Of a DNA stretch of 64,000 nucleotides, positions 41,396 through 51,455 are shown piece after piece. The notes under the pieces were generated by a model. The model did not search any database. It was not told where the DNA came from and worked only from the letters and a program-made list of their open reading frames with translations. The stretch lies in contig JBCNJP010000010.1 in NCBI GenBank assembly GCA_039602395.1, positions 36,730,590 through 36,794,589 of the forward strand, written 5' to 3'. A program made the position numbers and the translations under genes. The stretch's first letter is position 1, and each line of letters opens with the position of its first letter. Source of the DNA: Deinandra increscens subsp. villosa (lineage: Eukaryota > Streptophyta > Magnoliopsida > Asterales > Asteraceae).

Positions 41396-44300
41396 ATGAG
41401 TGATTTTAGTCTAAGCTGTCCAAATGGTTCTTCCAACAAACCACCAATGTTCACTCCTGATGACTTTGGTACCTGGAAACTCAGGATGGAAGGTTTTGTT
41501 AGGATTTTGGACCGTCGTATTTGGAAATCTTTCACTGAAGGACCTTACTCACCCATGGTTTCATCTGCTGATGATGCAGAAGTCAAGATACCAAAACTAC
41601 TAGATAAATATGTTGAATCTGACTACACTGCTCTCGAATTTGACTATAAGGCATATTGGACTCTACAGGATGCACTTCCTAATTCCATTTTAAGTGGGTT
41701 TAAAGGATATAAAACTGCATTTGACCTGTGGAATGCCTTAAGTGAAATGTATGAAGGAACCAGTGAAGTAAAAGAAAACAAGAAAGATGTCTTAAAACAG
41801 AAGTATGAAAACTTTACTTTCAAATCTGGTGAAACAATGACAAACCAGTACTTAAGATTTGTTTCTTTGCTTGATGAACTCCAAAAGGTAGATGTAAAAC
41901 TAGACCAGGTAGATGTTAACAGAAAGTTCCTACGTTCCCTGCCTTCTGTGTGGGCAGTGTACACAGTGAGCATCAGGGCATGCAAAAACTTGAAAAAGAT
42001 GAGACTCAGTGAACTTCATGGCATACTCAGTGCCTATGAAATGGAACTAGATCTTAAACAAAACTCATCTTCTGAGTCAACTCAGTTGTTTTCATCTGCA
42101 CTAGTAACTACTGATTATAACAGTCAAAGGTCGTCAAACTCATCATCATATCAGTCACCTATTGTCAGTTTCCCTGAGACACCAAGGTGTCGAGAAAGTT
42201 TTTCAAACACGTTTGAAAACTCTCACAATGCTCATGTAGCAACTGACTCTTACCAAGGCTTCATACCTGAAGATCTTGAGTGTATAGGTGCTGATGATTT
42301 GGAGGAAATGGACATAATGACTCAACTTGCTATGGTTTCTGTCAGAGCTCCAAGGTTTTACAAAAGAACTGGTAGAACCTACAAGGGAGCAAAAGGTGCT
42401 CACATAGGCCTTGACAAAAGCAAGGTGAAGTGCTATAATTGTCACCAACTTGGTCACTTTGCAAGGGAGTGCTCTCAACCAAGAAAAGAAGGACAGAATC
42501 AGAGTCATGTCCAAGTGAAAAATCAAGGAGGAAGCAACTCCAACAACAACAATTCTGGTAACAACTCAGACTCTCACCCTACTCCACCAAAGCCAACCGG
42601 AAGTCAAAACCACCAGAATGTGGTAGCTGCTGTTGCAAATCAAACCTCATGTGTTGAATGGGAAGATTTCGTTGCTGAGTTTGAGCCTATCAACCATGCT
42701 TTGATGGCCAAACAAGACTCCACCTCAGATCTGGTAAACTTCATCCCTGAGAAAGTCCTAAAAAACCTATGCAGCCCTGCCTGCGTAGAACAAGTGGCAA
42801 AATACAGAAATCACAACACTGATTTGATTGATGAAGTGTCAAACCTAAATGAGTTAAAGGAATGTTTCAAGAAAACTGAATCATCATACATTTCAAAAAT
42901 TGAAAATTTAACCAAAGAGTATGAACAGTTAAAACAAACCAACTCAGTGCTTGAAACACAGCTTGATGACTTGCTGTCAAAGCTTGAGAAATCAAGAAAT
43001 GAAACCAAAGATGCTAAGGCTGAGGTTGATGTTCTTGAGATCAAGCTGAAAGATACTTTGTTTTCTTGTGATAAGTTCCAAACAGCAAACAAAAAGGCTG
43101 AGAAACTGTGGATGGGAGGGATGTATGGTAAAGCAGGTGTTGGGTATTACCAATGTTTTAAAAACCGGTTCGAACCGGCCGGTTCAATCGGTTCAACCGC
43201 GAACCGCCCTCCGCACCGGTTTTTTATATCCCGGTTTTTTAGCAATAACCGGACCGGGTTAGACCGGCCGGTTTTTTCCGGTTCAACCGGTTTTCTGATT
43301 TTTTAATTTTTTTTAATTTTTTTTTTACTTTTTTTTTTATTTTTTATTATTTTTTAAAGTTTAAAACTTATATTTTCTTATGAAATACGTATTTGATATT
43401 ATTTTTAAGTGGATTATAATTGTATTTTAACTACTTTTGTTGGGGTGTACAAGTTTATTAGCATTTTTATAAAAAAATATATATAAATCCCCTAACCGGT
43501 TCAACCAGCCGGTCTAACCGGTCTGACCGGTCGAACCAGTCCCGGAAGGTTTTCCGGTTCAACTAAAAAACCGGTTTTTAAAACATTGGGTATAACTATG
43601 TTCAACCGCCAATCGAATACTCACCTGTAATCAAACCGATTGATGCTTTAAAATTTGAATGCAAAGTTAGTCTCACTGTTGATGACATTTCATCACAGTC
43701 CAGTTCTGAAAACACTGTTGAGTCTAAGAAAACGGAAGTCACTGTTGCAAGCACATCTGCTTCAGCTGACCAATCAACCATTTTGAATCCATCAATTGCT
43801 GTTCCTCCACCAACTGTTTATGAACCCAAGGATTCAAAAGTTGGAGGAAAGCAACCTGAGCAACCAAAGGGAAGTCAAACTCAACGGCTTGGTCAATTAA
43901 ATTTCAACCAAGTAACCAAACTTGAGTCTCCCAGAAAATTTGTAACCAAAGTTGTTGAATGCATGTGTTGTGGTGAACAAGGTCACCTAGATGCTGTATG
44001 CCAGTTTAATCCTATGAGTAAAGTTAAACAATTTTCGATACCAAAACCTGTTTTGCAACCAAAAGCAAATTTTCAAAAGAAACTCACAAGAAGAATTTCA
44101 CCTGTGAAATGTCACACAATGAAGCATTTTGGATCTGAATCCAACGGGGTCTTAATTGGTAATGATAAAAATGGAAGTTTCTCTGTTTTAAGGCAAAATC
44201 GTTTTCCGGCTGAAGTTCAGGCGGAACATTTTTCCGCTTGAACTCATGTTCAACCGGAAAACAAAACTCAACCCAGATCAGCTACTGCTCCTAAGAAGAG

Positions 44301-44810
44301 ACCACATGTACACTTTGCTGATGGGTTTGAGCATTTTGAAGCTCAAGGAAGAAGAAATCCCTCTAGAGGAAAGACCACCTCTAGAGAAAATTTTTCAAGA
44401 AGCAAAAAGTCTTACCAACCTGAAATCGTTTTTGCTACTAGTTCAAGTGGAAGTTACTGTGTTCCACCTCAGGGGGGAGTTCAAATCAAAACAAATACCT
44501 TCCTCAAAGATTTTCAAAATCTCCTGAAAGAACTAAGTTGGTTAACCAAGGAAATGAAAAACCAAAGAAAATAACCAACAAGCAAAGAAAATTTAAGGAG
44601 TACAGGGAAAGAAAAATTGTTGAAAGGAAAAACACCAAAGGTGAAGGATTTAGTCAAACAAGTACTCAATATGAGAACTTCAGTTTTGACAATGATGATC
44701 TGCTTAATGAAGCTCCAGTTTTAAATACTTTAGTACTCAAGGAGTATAAGTATAATGATGCTTATGGCAGACCCAAGACCACTCAGGCATGGGTCCCCTA
44801 TAGAAATTAA
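41396..44810 (+). pseudogene. gag: Copia-I gag, interrupted by a MITE and frameshifts
   Basis: Starts MSDFSLSCPN. UBN2/gag domain about 41430-42060 (FGTWKLRMEGF, LRSLPSVW). Knuckle 1 CYNCHQLGHFAREC near 42430. Asn-rich linker near 42535-42580, coiled coil 42840-43100. The MITE splits it at 43150. Coding resumes after 43590, with knuckle 2 CMCCGEQGHLDAVC near 43962. A stop at 44239 falls in a short patch carrying this element's LTR word. Two frame changes follow (near 44240 and 44530) before the C-terminal AWVPYRN at 44800. It has the same domain order as Copia-B. Confidence 0.82.
43150..43589. mobile_element. MITE rich in AACCGG palindromes
   Basis: 440 bp with terminal inverted repeats of 21 bases starting CCAATGTTTTAAAAACCGG, inserted in Copia-I gag. 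Flanks GTATTA (left) and GTATAA (right) may be an imperfect target duplication, so the superfamily (hAT-like or other) is unsettled. Both ends hold dense AACCGGTT, GGTTCAACC and GACCGG words, and the centre is T-rich. No ORF. Confidence 0.8.
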
Positions 44811-44823
44811 TCATTTCTGATGT

Positions 44824-46132
44824 GTGCAGGTGCAAAATAAAGGACAAAATAGCCTATGGGTAGTTGACAGTGGATGCACTTGCCACATGACAGGGAATAA
44901 GCAAATTCTGGAAAATACAAAAAGAATCAATGGAGGACCAGTTGCCTTTGGAAGCACAAAAGGCCATATCACAGCACAAGGTGATATGACAAATGGACTG
45001 GTAAATTTGACAGAGTCAATTTTGTTGATACATTGAATTTCAACTTACTTAGTGTCTCACAAATGTGTGACAAGAATTTGAATTTAATGTTTAATGAGAA
45101 AGAGGCCATAGTCCTCAAACCCGGTGTCAAAATTCCTGATGAACTAATAATGCTTAAGGCACCTAGGAGAGATGGATTATACATTTTGGATATGTCAGTT
45201 GCTACACCCTCATGTGGCACTGCTTGCTTTGTATCCAAAGCCTCAGTTGACGAATCTGATCTGTGGCATAGAAGGTTAGGTCATGTGAACTACAAAAACT
45301 TGAACAGAATTGTGAATCTTAGCTTGGTTAAGGGTCTTCCTAACAAGCATTTTGCATGTTCTGAAAACTGTGTGCCATGTCTCAAGGGCAAGCAACACAG
45401 AACCTCCTTTAAGCCAAAAGTTGAATCTTCTATCTCAAAACCTCTAGAGCTGTTGCACATGGATCTTTTTGGTCCAACTAGAGTAATGAGTTTAGGGAAA
45501 AGGTCATACTGTTTTGTTATAATTGATGATTTTTCGAGATATACTTGGGTTTTCTTTCTCAAAACAAAAGATGAATCTGCTGATTGCTGAAAACTCTTGT
45601 AATTAATTTAGAAAATCAATCAAATCTCAAAGTCAAAACAATCAGATGTGACAATGGCACAGAATTCAAAAATCATGTTTTGAATACATTTTGTGAGGAG
45701 AAGGGAATTGTGAGACAATTCAGTGCTCCTAGAACTCCACAGCAAAACGGTGTTGCTGAAAGGAGAAATAGGACATTGATTGAAGCTACTAGATCCATGT
45801 TAGCAGACTCCAAGCTCCCTGTGATATTTTGGACAGAAGCAGTGAACACTACCTGTTATGTCCAAAACAGGATTTTAATTGTCAAAGGCAAAAACAAGAC
45901 ACCTTATGAGCTTTGGAGAAAAAGAAAGCCAAACATTTATTTCTTTAAGCCATTTGGTTGTCCTGTTACAATATTAATAACCAATGAGTCATTGCCCAAA
46001 TTTGCTGAAAAGGCAGATGAGGGATATTTTGTTGGATACTCAGGTGTGTCAAAAGCATACAGAGTGTACAACAAGATAACCAAAATTGTTGAGGAAACTA
46101 TAAATGTCTCTTTTAATGAAAAATCTACTAAC
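44824..46132 (+). pseudogene. pol: Copia-I protease and integrase
   Basis: Protease: LWVVDSGCTCHMTG at about 44857, with the catalytic DSG. Frame shifts near 45030. The pre-integrase zinc domain (LWHRRLGHVNYKNLN near 45262, CVPCLKGKQ) and integrase core follow, with DLFGP and CDNGTEF giving the two catalytic Asp and QQNGVAERRNRTLIEA the Glu. A stop with frame shift occurs near 45588. Coding ends at NEKSTN where Copia-J begins. Confidence 0.85.
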
Positions 46133-46577
46133 TGTAAGGATCAATTTAAACCCTCACGCGATATCTAGACTAGTGAAACCGTGCGGAATCCGGTTTAACT
46201 AGTTGATTCAAGAAACAGTGAAAGATGATAATAATCGAAAAGTACTAAAAGCAAGAAATAGTAAACACAAACCAATTCGAAGAAAACACTTAGATTGATT
46301 ACTGATTGCTTGCTACACCTTGATCGAAATTCACAGGGAGAATTTTGATGACACCACCAATCCAACATACAAAAGACTAGCAACCCTAACTTGACAAAAA
46401 GAAGTCCTATATATAGTTGAGATTGACTTGGTAAACAAGTCAATCTCCTAAAGAATTTCGAACCCCAAGGCCCACTCTATACAATCCGGACCCAAACCCA
46501 CACACATGTTAGCCCAAAAACATTAAACAAGCCCAAAATTATCTAATGCAGAAGCCTCAATTTTTTAGGTCTCTACA
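46133..46577 (-). repeat. Copia-J 3' LTR
   Basis: 445 bp, TGTAAGGATC to GTCTCTACA on the plus strand, alignable with the Copia-C LTR (GTGCGGAATCC, GATTCAAGAAA). A perfect hairpin (arms GAGATTGACTTG and CAAGTCAATCTC, loop of five, 46419-46447) lies two bases upstream of the TATA box (46408-46417) in the sense of transcription. Confidence 0.82.
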
Positions 46578-46590
46578 ATCTTCCCCTAGG
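46578..46590 (-). other. Copia-J polypurine tract
   Basis: The minus strand reads CCTAGGGGAAGAT, identical to Copia-C. The identity extends into the LTR edge for about 25 bases. Confidence 0.85.
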
Positions 46591-46609
46591 CTTTAGCATT
46601 AGACAGTCT

Positions 46610-49027
46610 TCACATCCAGAACTTCTTCGACATATTTACTGTTGCGGGATCATACCATAGTTCCTTGTTCACAATTTCAGCTACTGCCCGAGTGTAACAC
46701 TTTGCATATTCCTCAGTGTCTTGACTACACTCAATCTGATGCTTTGCTAAAACCATAATGTCTTTCTTGTGGAATCTCATCAGATCATGAACTTCCATGA
46801 CATCAATAGTCTTTGACTTGCAGAGAATCTTGGCTTCACCGGAGTAATCACTATAAGCCCAGGTCTGGAAATCATGCAGGCAGTCTTCAGGATGTCTCAT
46901 AGGAAGAGGTATCGTCTTTGTCTTGTCAGTCGGTGGATACAAGACATTTGTGAATTTCTTGAGCTTTTCATCCTCCTTCCCTGGGATACTTTTCTTACCA
47001 TCCCACTTGAAAACACTCCTGTATTTCTTCACATATGACTTTTTGTGAGGAAACTCCTCAAACCTCTTGAACTTGCTCCTCACAGCCTTTTCCAGTTTCT
47101 TATAGAAGTATGTGGCTTGATCATTGTTTGACGGATTTGAAAATGGAGCCTGATAAAGCATGGTCAAATCCACATTCGTCCAGGAATAAAATTGAGTCCA
47201 GCTCTTGTAGTATTCCAAAGGATACTGACCCCTTCTTCTCACAACAAACATGTTCTTCTCTCCATCAAACATCCAGGTTTTAACAGGTGCAGTAACACCT
47301 TGCTTATCATGAAAATGTTCACCCAACTGGATTAGATACCTTTCAGGCGGATAGGCAAATGTTTGTGACTCCTAACCTCCATCAAAGTCAGAAGCTGGAA
47401 CTGTCATGTAATCTCTATCCCTGGTATCTTTATCTTCACTCGAGGCATCAGGTAAAACTGGTTGAGTTTCTTCAGGAATATCAGCTTCAAAATCAAATAC
47501 TGGTGATTGTGAGGAATCACTTGTACCTGAACCTCCTTCAACTTTATCTCCTTATCTTGATTTATCTGAACTAAGCTGCCTGATCAGCTTGTGAAGTTCT
47601 CTAAACTGCCTTGAGAATTCTCTGTTTATCTTCTTTTGATTCTCCAATTCCGTATTGTGAACCTTCTAAATATCAATTAGATCACCCATGATCTCACTTT
47701 GAGTAGCATTCTGGGCTTTCAATTCTTCTATCTCTGCTCTGAGTTCCCTCTCCAATCTGAACTCAGGGGTTTCTACAGCTTTTCCCTTGTCTTGGGCTGT
47801 GGGCTGAGAAGAAGACGGACCAGCACTTGAACATGTGACTGGTGGTACATGAGAATCCAGTCTTCTTCTCCTTGGGTCAGTAGGGCCTTCTCTGTGGTGT
47901 GGTGTAGCAGTTGACACAGTCTCAGTCATGTCAGTCAAATCATCTGTAACAGAAGCACCGAGGGGAGGATCCTCTGTGGCTTTCCGTTTTCTGATCAATG
48001 GAGTCTCAGTTGTCTCTGTCTCTACTTCCCCAATGTCAATATCATCCAGATAAGTATCATAGTTAATAGACTCATCACCTTCAAAGTTAAGTGCTCCTAT
48101 CCTCACATCATTCAAATCAAATTCTTCCCAATCAGAATCATCAGGAAGATCAACCACTTTCTGCTGAGGAGGAGGCATATAGTGTTCTTCTTCAACAGAT
48201 GCATTTCTGTTAACAGGAACCTCTTCTCTCACAATCTCTGCAAACTCTCCAAACTTGTCTCCAAACAGCATCTTATCCGACAACTTCTTCTTCGGATTTA
48301 TCATATGAAACACTTCAATACCCATAGGCATTGTGTCATGGGTGTCATTGGTCTTTCTCAGGTTTGGGTATCTTGAATCCAGAACAGAGTGAATAAACCT
48401 GGGAACAGCAGCAAACTTCTTATCTCTTGACACAACTGCTTTCACATCTTCAAAAATCATCCTAGACCAGTTGAACCGAACACCTCTGATTAGTGACACC
48501 ATTGCATGGGTGTGCACCTGGTTCAGCTGATCTGTGGAGCTCTTCTTTGCAATGACACATTTTTGCAAGTAATGTGCCAGCATTCTCCAGTACGGCGGAA
48601 TAAGAGCTTTCATTGTGGGAGGAGAGACTGTGAGGTATCCCATTTCCTTTAAACATTGGGACACCATCTCCTTGTCTAGCAAAGTGGAATCAACAGCTAC
48701 ATCTTTCAGTCTGAGTGCCTGTCTGAAATTCTCTTCAGTTAAGATTACTTCAGTATGTTGAATCTCAGCAACTATCTGCTTTCCATCTTCAGAAACCTCT
48801 GCTGTCTTCCAGAACTCTTGTTGCATCCGTTTGCAAATCACCGGGTTTGTTGTGAGAGCAAAGTGTAAACAGCACTTCTTCAAACCAGCTATCATTGACA
48901 TATACTTCTCTTTGTATTCTGCAGGCGGGTCTAGCAAATATGCTACCTGATTGTGATCCTTTACAAACTCCAAATCCTCCAAACGGTCCTGTGGTGGTCG
49001 AGCTGCGTGCTTCAATCGAGGAGCCAT
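46610..49027 (-). pseudogene. Copia-J accessory ORF (env-like position), three stops
   Basis: One frame of about 800 codons from MAPRLKHAARPP (49027) to KKFWM (46610), broken by three in-frame stops near 47667, 47557 and 47372. The N-terminal half (49027-48200) has motifs such as CCLHFALTTNPVICKRMQQE, FWKTAEVSEDG and LTEENFRQALRL. The middle is acidic (DLPDDSDWEEFDLNDV), then Ser/Thr/Pro-rich with a basic RKRKATED, then a short coiled coil (ELRAEIEELKAQNATQSE). The C-terminal half (47326-46610) has RRRGQYPLEYYKSWTQFYSW and many Lys and Tyr. I see no signal peptide or membrane span, so envelope function is not supported. I do not know its function. Confidence 0.65.
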
Positions 49028-51455
49028 TGCTCGAAATCAACAGTGGGAGAGAGATTGGTGATGAATTCCGAGTGGGATGGTGGAATCGGAAGGTCTCAGC
49101 GGCGGCGGAGAGTGGCAGGGCTGACGGAGGCAGTGGCGGCGGTGCAGAGGTGGAATGGAGGTGCTGTGGTGGATGGATGATGGCGGGAACAGTAGTGATG
49201 GAGTCGCAGGAGGGTTGCGAGTGTGGTGGAAGAGAGTGATGGCAGCGGCAGTGGTGGTGGTGGTTGAGAACGACGGAGGTAGTGGGTGGTAATGGTTAGG
49301 GTTTTTTAGAGGAAAGGGTTCAAGTAAAGAGGAAGAAGGAGATACCGATCGGTCTCCTTCTTTTTCTTCAAAACCTTTTGAAAAATTACACAAACCACCC
49401 TCTAATTTTTTTAACTTGAACAAAATGGACCCAAGGCTTTACACATCCTCGTTTTCTCTTAAATAAAGTTATAAAACTTTAAAATTAACACCCAAACCCC
49501 TCAAAATCACTCTTGATAAAAAAATCTTCCCCTGAAATCAAGCCCGAGAGTTTTACATCTGGCAACATTTACTTAAAAAATAAAACAAAATAATGAATAA
49601 GTCGAAGCAAAAACAAAGCGTTAAGAAAAAAAACAAAATAAAATTAAAATTAAAAATCAACAAAATAAAATTCTTAACAGACTGAGTTTTGATTGAGAAG
49701 GCGTTATAAGGGATCATACCAGATGGTCTGTGACTGAGGAACCCTTTTCAGCTTCGGTTACTCCGCGTGTTCAGGCGATTGCCGGTATTTTGGTCCAAAT
49801 TTAAACTCATGCTGCTCTCGCTTACTCAAGCAGTTTCATCACATTATTTATCTTTTAGGGTCTATTTAATTATGACAATCTATCCAGGTCACACACATAA
49901 GTCCTAGGTATAATTTCTACAAACTATCAAGCACACCTAGTTTCCGTACAACATTTTTCATGACACCTTTCCTTAAGCCCAACGTCATGCTCCAGAGGGG
50001 TTGAGAAAAGAAAAGAATAGATCACGGAGGTTTTGTTGGATAATATACAAAGTCAACTGAATTTTTGAAACATTTTTTAACAACGTTCTCATCAGTGACA
50101 GAGGCTGAGGGTTTTGGACGCTTGAGGGTCTCTTTTGATTGTGCACTTGGCATCTTTTGGTTTGTCATATATACAATGTGATCTTAAAACGTACGTGGAT
50201 CAGGGTGGTTCCAGGTCTCCGCTTTCGCAGAACAGAGGAGTCCTGACTCACGTACAACATTCCAGGTCATTGCTTACGCAAAGCAGAGGGAATGGGATTT
50301 TTGAGCATGACATCAACACTTAGAACCGGGCGTGTGTCTCAGGATACCTGATGCACAGTCAAATAGAAATTGTACTAACCTAAGTGTGTGCTGCCTTTCA
50401 AGCATCATACGTTATCTTCAAGTGTTGTGATAAAACATACCTTTTGATTGATTGTCAGCAGAGCCTACCAAGCATATCGACCATGAATCACTGCTTTTCA
50501 CATCCACCTTACACGTGTCAGTCAGCAAACACCTGGAAATTTATATCACTTCCCAGCCTGGTCAACCAAACCAGAAAAAAAATTTAAAAGCACACACAAT
50601 TGAGGAAATGAATATCTTTTATCTTCCCCTTGCTTTTATCTTCCCCTTGCTTTTAGATTTTTTTTTTCAAATGACAAACAAGTAATGAGAGGAGGGAAAA
50701 CTCCCAGAACTCGACCGTTGCTGCCCATTGAAGATTGTTAAAGAAAAGTATCTTCATCAACCCATGATCAAGCCAAGGAGAAGACTGCAAGTCTGAAGAT
50801 TGAAAGTAGAAGACATTTAATATCACAAGCCAAGGGGAAGATTGTAAGGGAATAATTTGTGGCTTGTGTATTAAATCATCACTTGGCGGACTATTTTGAA
50901 GACCTATGTGATAGAATAGGTGGAGATTAGCTGGGTTATGGTTATATTGGGTCACAGGGCCGATTTAGATGTGTTTGGGCTCAATTAAACAATGTTTAGA
51001 GGGAGTTTAGTGGGCCTATATGGTCAAAAACGGGAATTAGTGGGTAATTAGGGTTACCAAAGATAGATTAGCTTGTTTTCCAAGCTAATCTTCCCCTATA
51101 TATAGATAGGTTAATCTTGTAATTAGGGTTGGTCATTCTAAAGGTGTTTTTGGTGATCATCGAAATTCTCCCAGAGAATTTCGATCAAGGTGTAATCAAG
51201 CAGTTGCATAATACAAGTGTTTTCTTCGAAAAAAACAAAATTAAAAGCACACACAATTGAGGAAATGAATATCTTTTATCTTCCCCTTGCTTTTAGATTT
51301 TTTTTAAAACTACGAAAAAAAAAACACTATTTTTTGTATTTTTGAATTTTTCAATTTTTTTTTTTTGTATTTTTTAAAATTTTTCATTTTTTTGTATTTT
51401 TTTTAAATTTTTCATATATATATTTTTTTTAATAATAATAAAACAAGTTGCCAGA
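49028..51455 (-). other. Copia-J spacer between pol and accessory ORF
   Basis: Noncoding. 49040-49320 is G-rich on the plus strand (GGTGG runs). 49700-50560 shares blocks with the Copia-C 3' region. T-rich runs occur near 51300-51435. CTTCCCCT (a polypurine-like tract on the minus strand) recurs. The foreign LTR fragment at 50669-51240 interrupts it. Confidence 0.6.
50669..51240 (+). mobile_element. Inserted copia 3' end: polypurine tract and truncated LTR
   Basis: Plus-strand tract GCCAAGGGGAAGAT (50829-50842) followed by an LTR starting TGTAAGGGAATAATTTG (50843) and truncated near 51232. It is related to the Copia-J LTR in inverse orientation. It has its own hairpin (arms AGATTAGCTTG and CAAGCTAATCT, 51065-51091) just before a TATA box (51096-51105). 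It is flanked by direct repeats of about 65 bp (50583-50668 and 51241-51306), too long for a normal target duplication. Confidence 0.65.

Larger units (their letters stand above)
40554..46132 (+). mobile_element. Copia-I: 5' part of a gag-pol copia element
   Basis: Plus-strand element with a 5' LTR, primer-binding site, gag, protease and integrase, then cut at 46133 by the insertion of Copia-J. RT, RNase H and the 3' LTR would lie beyond the window. A MITE (43150-43589) sits in gag. Several frameshifts break the polyprotein. It is the only element here retaining both a UBN2 gag and protease/integrase. Confidence 0.82.

Noticed and set aside
41119..41403. 94-residue plus-strand ORF ahead of Copia-I gag
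   Set aside because: It crosses the LTR end and primer-binding site, so it is not a gene.
46610..49027. Calling the Copia-J accessory ORF an envelope gene
   Set aside because: Position fits, but I see no signal peptide, cleavage site or membrane segment.
49037..49423. 128-residue minus-strand Ser/Thr/His/Pro-rich ORF upstream of the accessory ORF
   Set aside because: Low-complexity translation of a GGTGG-rich stretch, with no relative or motif; probably leader sequence.
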